The notes under the pieces: generated by a model
Database searches by the model: none
Told to the model about the DNA's origin: nothing
The model's input: the letters and a program-made list of their open reading frames with translations, nothing else
NCBI GenBank assembly: GCA_015654715.1
Contig: JAATGK010000116.1
Span: 1-11,018, forward strand
Source of the DNA: Alphaproteobacteria bacterium
GTDB lineage: Bacteria; Pseudomonadota; Alphaproteobacteria; Micropepsales; Micropepsaceae
DNA: 11,018 nucleotides
Direction: 5' to 3'
In this document: positions 6,100 through 11,018 of the stretch, in pieces
How positions within the stretch are numbered: the first letter of the stretch is position 1
Layout: each line of letters starts with the position of its first letter
Translations under genes and position numbers: made by a program

Positions 6100-6108
6100 G
6101 ATGACACC

Positions 6109-7659
6109 ATGGACATCGTCGATCTTTCGCGCCTGCAGTTTGCGGTAACCGCGCTGTATCACTTCCTGTTCGTGCCGCTGACGCTGGGTCTTGCGGTCCT
6201 GCTCGGCATCATGGAGACCGTTTATGTAATGACGGGCCGGACGATCTGGCGCGACCTCACCAAGTTCTGGGGCACGCTGTTCGGCATCAACTTCGTGATG
6301 GGCGTTGCCACCGGCATCACCATGGAATTCCAGTTCGGCACCAACTGGGCCTATTACTCGCATTATGTCGGCGATGTGTTCGGTGCGCCGCTGGCGATCG
6401 AAGGCCTGATGGCGTTCTTCCTCGAAGCCACCTTCGTCGGCATCTTCTTCTTCGGCTGGAACCGGATGAGCAAGGTGGGTCACCTCGTCATCACCTGGGG
6501 GCTGGCGCTCGGCACCAATCTTTCGGCGCTGTGGATCCTGATCGCCAACGGTTGGATGCAGTATCCGGTGGGTTCACGCTTCAATGCCGATACCATGCGC
6601 ATGGAAGTGTCGAACTTTGCCGAGGTGCTGCTCAATCCCGTGGCGCAAGCCAAGTTTGTGCACACGGTGAGCTCGGGTTACGTGATCGGCTCGGTGTTCG
6701 TGCTGGCGATCAGTGCGTTCTATCTGCTCCGCGGCAGGCATGTGGAATTGGCCAAGCGCTCGATGACGGTTGCGGCCGGATTCGGGCTGGCGGCGTCGCT
6801 CAGCGTCGTCGTTCTCGGCGACGAGTCGGGCTACACCGCCGGCCAGAACCAGAAGATGAAGATCGCGGCCATCGAGGCGGAGTGGAATACGCAGCCGGCG
6901 CCGGCCTCCTTCACTCTGATCGGCATCCCCGACATGAAGAGCCACACGACGAAGTACGAGGTCAAGATTCCCTACGCCCTCGGCCTGATCGCGACGCGTT
7001 CCGTCGATGAAGAGGTGCCGGGCATCAACAATCTGGTCGACGTCGCCAAGATCCGTATCAAGAGCGGCATGATCGCCTATGATGCACTCGCCAAGATCAA
7101 GACGGATCGCAAAAATACCACCCTGCGTCAGACGCTCGATACCCACGTCGATGATCTCGGCTACGCGTTCTTGTTGAAGCGCTTCCGTCCCGACGTGCAG
7201 AACGCGACGCAGCAACAAATCGATGCGGCGGCCGCCTCGACCGTGCCAGACGTGCCGGTCTTATTCTGGTCGTTCCGCTTCATGGTCGGGCTCGGCTTCT
7301 ACTTCATCCTTCTGTTCGCGGTGGCGTTCTGGCTGTCGGCCAAGCGCAAGCTCACCACCTATCGCTGGTTCCTGCAGGCCGCCTTCTGGACGCTGCCGCT
7401 GCCATGGATCGCCGCCGAACTCGGCTGGATCGTCGCCGAATACGGCCGCCAGCCGTGGATCATCGAAGGCGTGCTGCCGACCGCGCTGGCGGTATCGGGA
7501 ACGGCTGCGGCCAACGTGCTGTTCTCCTTGCTCGGATTCATCGTCTTCTATTCGACGCTGCTGGTCGCCGACATCTATCTGCTCGTGAAGTACATCAAGC
7601 TGGGGCCCGACAAGACGCTGGGCCACAACGTCGAAGAAAACCTCGTGGCGGCGGAGTAA
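6109..7659 (+). CDS. cydA: Cytochrome bd ubiquinol oxidase subunit I (CydA)
   Basis: A 516-residue multi-span membrane protein (E. coli CydA has 522). It carries the three hemes and oxidises quinol while reducing O2 to water with high affinity. The heme ligands line up with the E. coli enzyme: His18 (heme d/b595 region, ALYHFLFVPLTLGL), His185 (KFVHTVSSGYV) and Met392 (FWSFRFMVGLGF) for heme b558. The quinol-binding Q-loop begins GDESGYTAGQNQKMKIAAIE with the conserved Lys and Glu. It is of the long type, as in E. coli, since the KIPYALGLIATRS segment and the following 100 residues are present. The signature GWIVAEYGRQPW is intact. The long Q-loop together with neighbouring cydX marks a true CydAB rather than a cyanide-insensitive CioAB. 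The start ATG 6109 follows AGGA in the cydP stop. Confidence 0.98.
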   Translation: MDIVDLSRLQFAVTALYHFLFVPLTLGLAVLLGIMETVYVMTGRTIWRDLTKFWGTLFGINFVMGVATGITMEFQFGTNWAYYSHYVGDVFGAPLAIEGLMAFFLEATFVGIFFFGWNRMSKVGHLVITWGLALGTNLSALWILIANGWMQYPVGSRFNADTMRMEVSNFAEVLLNPVAQAKFVHTVSSGYVIGSVFVLAISAFYLLRGRHVELAKRSMTVAAGFGLAASLSVVVLGDESGYTAGQNQKMKIAAIEAEWNTQPAPASFTLIGIPDMKSHTTKYEVKIPYALGLIATRSVDEEVPGINNLVDVAKIRIKSGMIAYDALAKIKTDRKNTTLRQTLDTHVDDLGYAFLLKRFRPDVQNATQQQIDAAAASTVPDVPVLFWSFRFMVGLGFYFILLFAVAFWLSAKRKLTTYRWFLQAAFWTLPLPWIAAELGWIVAEYGRQPWIIEGVLPTALAVSGTAAANVLFSLLGFIVFYSTLLVADIYLLVKYIKLGPDKTLGHNVEENLVAAE

Positions 7660-7663
7660 ACCA

Positions 7664-8791
7664 ATGGACTACGAAATTCTGCGTCTGATCTGGTGGGCGC
7701 TGCTCGGCATCCTGCTCATCGGCTTTGCGGTCATGGATGGGTTCGATTTCGGCACCGGCATCCTGTTGCCGTTTGTCGCTCGCAGCGACATCGAGCGCCG
7801 TGTCGTCATCAATTCGGTGGGCCCCACCTGGGAAGGCAATCAGGTGTGGCTGATCCTCGGGGGTGGTGCCATCTTCGCCGCTTGGCCGCCGCTTTATGCG
7901 GCCGCCTTCTCCGGCTTCTACCTCGCCATGTTCCTCTTGCTGGCCGCGCTGATCCTCAGGCCGGTGGGCTTCAAGTTCCGTTCCAAGTTCCAGTCGACGG
8001 GGATGCGCACGTTTTGGGACTGGGCGCTGTTCGTCGGCGGCTTGGTCCCGGCGCTGATCTTCGGCGTCGCCTTCGGCAATTTGTTCGTTGGCGTGCCTTA
8101 CGGCTTCGACTCGGACCTGCGCTTCCATGAGGAAATAACGCTGTTCTCGCTGCTCAATCCGTTCGCGCTTCTGGCGGGCCTCGTCTCGGTTGCCATGCAC
8201 GTCCTGCACGGCGCCACGTGGGTCTCGTTCAAGGCCGAAGGCAAACCTGGGGCGCGGGCGCGGGCGGTCATCCCGTGGGCGGCTCTGGTGTTCTTCGTGC
8301 TGTTTACGGTGGCGGGCTATTGGGTCTTGCAGCTCAAGGGCTATCAGATCACCGGCGCGATCAATCACGACGGTCCGTCGAACCCGACGCTGAAAACCGT
8401 GACGCAGGTCGCCGGCGGCTGGTTCGCCAATTACAAGGCTCTCCCGATCCTGTGGCTGGCGCCGCTGGTGGCCTATCTCGGCGCCTTCCTGGCGGTGGTG
8501 TTGCGGGGGAAGCCGCTCCTTGCCTGGATTTCGTCCGCGCTGGTGCCGGTCGGCACGATCGCCACGGCGGGTCTGTCGCTGTTCCCGTTCTTCCTGCCGT
8601 CGACGAGCCATCCCGCTCAGAGCCTGACGGTGTGGGACGCTTCGTCGTCCAAACTGACGCTTGAGATCATGCTCGGCTGCGTGATCATCTTCCTGCCGAT
8701 CGTGCTGATCTACACCGCTTGGGTCTATCGCATCATGCGCGGCCAGGTGAAGGCAGAGACGATCCTGTCGGACAGCAACGCCAACTATTGA
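7664..8791 (+). CDS. cydB: Cytochrome bd ubiquinol oxidase subunit II (CydB)
   Basis: A 375-residue membrane protein that pairs with CydA in the inner membrane. It opens with MDYEILRLIWWALLG and the conserved region FAVMDGFDFGTGILLPF, followed by GPTWEGNQVWLILGGGAIFAAWP, both hallmarks of CydB. About eight or nine hydrophobic spans are visible along its length, and it ends in a short hydrophilic tail (GQVKAETILSDSNANY). Length matches the E. coli protein (379). ATG 7664 is 4 bases after the cydA stop, and its ribosome site (GGCGGAG) lies in the last codons of cydA. CydB binds no heme in the classical enzyme and supports the O2 channel and complex stability. The cydDC export genes needed for assembly are not in the window. 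Confidence 0.97.
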   Translation: MDYEILRLIWWALLGILLIGFAVMDGFDFGTGILLPFVARSDIERRVVINSVGPTWEGNQVWLILGGGAIFAAWPPLYAAAFSGFYLAMFLLLAALILRPVGFKFRSKFQSTGMRTFWDWALFVGGLVPALIFGVAFGNLFVGVPYGFDSDLRFHEEITLFSLLNPFALLAGLVSVAMHVLHGATWVSFKAEGKPGARARAVIPWAALVFFVLFTVAGYWVLQLKGYQITGAINHDGPSNPTLKTVTQVAGGWFANYKALPILWLAPLVAYLGAFLAVVLRGKPLLAWISSALVPVGTIATAGLSLFPFFLPSTSHPAQSLTVWDASSSKLTLEIMLGCVIIFLPIVLIYTAWVYRIMRGQVKAETILSDSNANY

Positions 8792-8800
8792 GGTTCACCC

Positions 8801-8893
8801 ATGTGGTATTTTGCTTGGATTCTGGGTCTCGGTTTTGCGGCTGCGCTGGCGATTTTGAATGCCATGTGGCTGGAGCTCGACCCCCGGAAATAG
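8801..8893 (+). CDS. cydX: CydX, small subunit of cytochrome bd oxidase
   Basis: A 30-residue single-span membrane peptide beginning MWYFAWILGLGFAAALAI and ending LELDPRK. The start MWYFAWILG is the family hallmark, nearly identical to E. coli CydX (37 residues), where it stabilises the hemes of CydAB. ATG 8801 lies 9 bases after the cydB stop, with a GAGG ribosome site overlapping that stop, so it is the last gene of the operon. It is a little shorter than E. coli CydX; the extra tail of the latter is not needed for the membrane helix. At this length the gene is easily missed by automatic gene finding. Confidence 0.95.
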   Translation: MWYFAWILGLGFAAALAILNAMWLELDPRK

Positions 8894-8969
8894 GGGCGCT
8901 GCTCCACACCGCATTGCCTTGCTGCGGGTCTGGCCCAAGACTGCGCTCTGAGAAGCAGGAGCCAGACCT

Positions 8970-9269
8970 TTGACGACAGAGAAGTCCGATCCCGAACTGT
9001 TGCGGCTGCGCGATTCCATCGACAATATCGATGCGGCGCTGATCCATTTGCTCGCCGAGCGGTTCAAGTGCACGCAAAGCGTCGGCCGTCTCAAGGCCGA
9101 GCATGGGCTGCCGCCCGCCGATCCGGCTCGCGAGGCCGAGCAGATCGCGCGGCTTCGGGGGTTGGCGCACGAGGCCAAGCTCGATCCCGATTTCGCCGAG
9201 AAATTCCTCGGCTTCATCGTCAAGGAAGTGATCCGCCACCACGAAGCGCTGCGGGCGGAGAAGAAGTAG
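8970..9269 (+). CDS. Chorismate mutase, AroQ type
   Basis: A 99-residue all-helical protein of the monofunctional AroQ class, converting chorismate to prephenate on the way to phenylalanine and tyrosine. Helix 1 carries LRDSIDNIDAALIHLLAERF, with conserved Arg, Asp and the Arg of AERF. GRLKAEHGLP supplies the Lys, and DPAREAEQIARL the Asp-Arg-Glu segment of the active site; the last helix is FLGFIVKEVIRHHEAL. The start is TTG at 8970, preceded by AGGAG about 10 bases away; no ATG exists near it in this frame. It lies 76 bases after cydX on the same strand and may share the transcript or have its own promoter in that gap. Prephenate is also the proposed oxygen donor for UbiUV hydroxylation, an attractive but unproven link to the ubiUV genes in this window. 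Confidence 0.88.
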   Translation: MTTEKSDPELLRLRDSIDNIDAALIHLLAERFKCTQSVGRLKAEHGLPPADPAREAEQIARLRGLAHEAKLDPDFAEKFLGFIVKEVIRHHEALRAEKK

Positions 9270-9308
9270 GTTCGGCTGCGAAAGCGCTTGCCGGAAAAGT
9301 GCCGGGCT

Positions 9309-9866
9309 TCAGCCCATCGGCCAGAACGGCACGAACATCGGCACGCGGCGGCGGTAGGCGCGGTGCGCCGCATCGGTCGTGGTGCGTTCTTCCAGATGCA
9401 CTTTGGCGGCGAGCGACGCGGCCAGAAGCACGGCGCCGAGCAGCGACGTCGGTTGGCCGAACAGCGTTGCGGTCAACACGGCCGCGACGATCAAACCGAG
9501 ATAGATCGGCTGGCGCACCGCCGCATAAGGTCCGCTGTCGACCAGTCTTGTGCCGTGGTTGAGGCAGGCAATGCGGTGCGCACTGGCCCAGCCGGAAAAG
9601 CCGAAACTGGCAAGCGCAAAGACCACCAGCACCCAGCCGAGCCCGTCGGGCACGCCGGACGCCCACAGCCGGTACTGCAGGTCCGTGGCCGGCCACGGCC
9701 GCACCAGCATCAAGAGCAGCAGCGCCGCCGCCGCGGCGATCAGGTGGAAGAGGAACGACAGCATCCCATGCAGCGTTCCCGGCTCGCGCTTCGCCGTCAC
9801 CGCGACAACCAGCCAGGCGATGAACCACAGACCCCAAAGCAGATAAATGACGGCACCCGGTGACAC
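9309..9866 (-). CDS. Isoprenylcysteine carboxyl methyltransferase-like membrane protein
   Basis: A 185-residue integral membrane protein with about five hydrophobic spans. The C-terminal half has the ICMT/PEMT-like methyltransferase pattern: VDSGPYAAVRQPIYLG (the R-x-P-x-Y-x-G motif, with Gln where His is common) and, near the end, LEERTTTDAAHRAYRRRVP followed by FVPFWP. These regions bind S-adenosylmethionine in the family. The substrate in bacteria is generally unknown, and I do not assign one. The frame is open from a TTG at 9932, but I choose the GTG at 9866: it follows an excellent GGAGGGG ribosome site 6 bases upstream, the first membrane helix starts right after it, and the TTG would abut a hairpin. 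It converges on the chorismate mutase gene with a 39-base gap. Confidence 0.85.
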   Translation of the reverse strand: MSPGAVIYLLWGLWFIAWLVVAVTAKREPGTLHGMLSFLFHLIAAAAALLLLMLVRPWPATDLQYRLWASGVPDGLGWVLVVFALASFGFSGWASAHRIACLNHGTRLVDSGPYAAVRQPIYLGLIVAAVLTATLFGQPTSLLGAVLLAASLAAKVHLEERTTTDAAHRAYRRRVPMFVPFWPMG

Positions 9867-9932
9867 GGCATCCCCTCCGCCGGTGTTCCAGCCGGGGTAA
9901 TAGTCCGCAGGAGGCTCGCGGAAAACGGGCAA

Positions 9933-9966
9933 CGGCAGAAAAGCAGGTTAGGAGACTTTTCTGCCG
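9933..9966 (-). terminator. Hairpin terminator after serA
   Basis: CGGCAGAAAAG (9933-9943) and CTTTTCTGCCG (9956-9966) form a perfect 11-bp inverted repeat around a 12-base loop. It begins 17 bases beyond the serA stop on the minus strand. The minus strand then continues TTGCCCGTTTTCC, giving a moderate U content, and the stem itself carries a U run. On the plus strand the following bases include a T-rich stretch (CATTTTTATTC), so it could stop transcription in both directions. Confidence 0.65.
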
Positions 9967-9982
9967 CACTTTACCGTCATTT

Positions 9983-11018
9983 TTATTCGAACTTCAGGGC
10001 CTTGGCGCTTTTCACCAGCGGCAGCTTGCGAATCGCCTCGATCACCGCCGGAGCGACGTCGCCGTCGACCTGGACGAGGGCGATGGAGTCCTCGCCGGGG
10101 TTGCTGCGTCCGAGGGTGAAGTTCGCGATGTTGACTTTGGATTCGCCGAGCAGTGTGCCGAGGCGGCCGATGAAGCCCGGTTTGTCCTCGTTGGTGACAT
10201 AGATCATGTTCGGCGCGAATTCGGCGTCGAGCTTGATGTCCTTGACCTGGATCAGGCGCGGATGGCCGTCCGAGAACACCGTCCCTGCCACCGTGCGCGC
10301 CATTTGCGGCGTCGTCACCGTGATCTGGATATAGCCTTCATAGACGCCTTGCTGGTCGCGGCGCGTCTCGCTCACCTTGATGCCGCGCTCCTTGGCCACC
10401 ACCGGCGAGTTGACCATGTTGACGTCCGGCAGGTGCGATTTGAGCAGGCCCGCCAGCGCCGCTTGCGTCAGCGCGCGCTGGTTCAACGTTGCCGCGGTGC
10501 CTTCGTAGAGGATTTCCACCGCCGTGATATGGGTCTCGGTAAGCTGGCCGGCAAAAGCGCCGAGCTTTTCGGAGAGGCTGATCCACGGCCGCACCGATTG
10601 GGCTTCCTGGGCGCTGATCGAGGGCATGTTGAGCGCATTCACGATCGCCCCGGTGATGAGGTAATCGGAAATCTGCTCGGCTACTTGCAGCGCCACGTTC
10701 TCTTGCGCTTCCTCGGTGGAGGCGCCTAGATGCGGCGTCGCCACGACTTTTTCGTTGCCGAACAACGGGCTCGCCTTAGCCGGTTCTTCGCTGAAGACGT
10801 CGAGCGCGGCGCCGGCGAGATGGCCGGTATCGAGCGCCACCTTGACGGCTTCTTCGTCGACCAATCCGCCGCGGGCGCAATTGATGAGGCGGGCACCTTT
10901 TTTCATCTTGGCGATGGCATCGGCCGAGATGATGTTCTTGGTCTCCGGCGTTTTGGGCGTGTGCAGAGTGATGAAATCGGCGCGGGCGAGGAGGGCGTCT
11001 AGCTCCACCCTTTCGACC
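9983..11018 (-). CDS. serA: D-3-phosphoglycerate dehydrogenase (SerA), long form, 5' partial
   Basis: This oxidises 3-phosphoglycerate to 3-phosphohydroxypyruvate with NAD+, the first step of serine synthesis in the cytoplasm. The frame is open to the right edge; the GTG at 11008 is internal (the residues before it, VER, fit the family), so the N-terminal substrate domain and the first part of the nucleotide fold, perhaps 180-190 residues, lie outside. Visible are the catalytic motifs NCARGGLVDEEA (Arg), ALDVFSEEP (Glu) and TPHLGASTEEAQ (His). An intervening domain of about 120 residues (from SVRPWISLSEKLGAFAG) follows, then a C-terminal ACT domain (IYVTNEDKPGFIGRLGTLLG to the end, KALKFE). 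This is the long, serine-responsive architecture common in Alphaproteobacteria and Actinobacteria. The ACT domain normally binds serine for feedback control. A hairpin terminator follows the stop. Confidence 0.97.
   Translation of the reverse strand, partial: VERVELDALLARADFITLHTPKTPETKNIISADAIAKMKKGARLINCARGGLVDEEAVKVALDTGHLAGAALDVFSEEPAKASPLFGNEKVVATPHLGASTEEAQENVALQVAEQISDYLITGAIVNALNMPSISAQEAQSVRPWISLSEKLGAFAGQLTETHITAVEILYEGTAATLNQRALTQAALAGLLKSHLPDVNMVNSPVVAKERGIKVSETRRDQQGVYEGYIQITVTTPQMARTVAGTVFSDGHPRLIQVKDIKLDAEFAPNMIYVTNEDKPGFIGRLGTLLGESKVNIANFTLGRSNPGEDSIALVQVDGDVAPAVIEAIRKLPLVKSAKALKFE

Noticed and set aside
7595-8611. Long minus-strand frame of 338 codons opposite cydB
   Set aside because: Highly charged Arg/Gln/Glu-rich translation antisense to well-conserved cydB.
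9269-9309. Possible terminator between chorismate mutase and the methyltransferase gene
   Set aside because: Only a 4-bp CCGG self-complementary stem was found, too weak to call.
9220-9969. Minus-strand frame of 249 codons over the methyltransferase gene
   Set aside because: Overlaps the recognisable methyltransferase in another frame and has no family motifs.

Overview
The window looks like chromosomal DNA from a GC-rich alphaproteobacterium, probably of the Rhizobiales/Rhodospirillales type. This rests on the FixL/FixJ-like sensor pair, the alphaproteobacterial style of the chorismate mutase and the overall protein similarity; it is a family-level inference, not a species call. I see no mobile element, CRISPR array, tRNA or rRNA. 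Both ends cut through genes: ubiU on the left and serA on the right.

Layout, left to right. (1) 2-1818, plus strand: ubiU (5' end missing) and ubiV, joined by an ATGA overlap. Together they form the Fe-S protein pair for O2-independent ubiquinone hydroxylation, and all eight cluster cysteines are visible. (2) 1815-2240, minus strand: a periplasmic PCu(A)C copper chaperone whose stop codon overlaps the ubiV stop. (3) 2241-2962: a non-coding stretch with a strong minus-strand terminator, a small unrecognised 73-residue ORF, and a gap with two tandem hairpins. (4) 2963-5541, minus strand: a FixL-like soluble PAS-PAS histidine kinase, a FixJ-like LuxR-type regulator and a single-domain receiver. 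(5) 5542-5940: a 399-base divergent control region with an FNR/FixK-like inverted repeat and several hairpins. (6) 5941-8893, plus strand: the complete cytochrome bd quinol oxidase operon cydP-cydA-cydB-cydX, including both tiny subunit genes. (7) 8970-9269, plus strand: an AroQ-type chorismate mutase with a TTG start. (8) 9309-9866, minus strand: an isoprenylcysteine-methyltransferase-like membrane protein. (9) 9983-11018, minus strand: serA, partial.

Regions 1 to 6 read as a block for life at low oxygen. UbiUV makes ubiquinone without O2, CydPABX is a high-affinity quinol oxidase that uses it, and a FixLJ-like pair transcribed divergently from cyd is the obvious candidate controller. The main surprise is that the first PAS domain of the kinase is clearly of the FixL heme-PAS type yet has Tyr where FixL has its heme-ligating His, so it may not sense O2 through heme. 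The gene order kinase, FixJ, single receiver resembles fixL-fixJ-rrp1 of Bradyrhizobium, but no fixK follows. Nothing here forces the claim of a wholly new system; the altered sensor, its extra receiver and the unknown 73-residue protein are the places to look.
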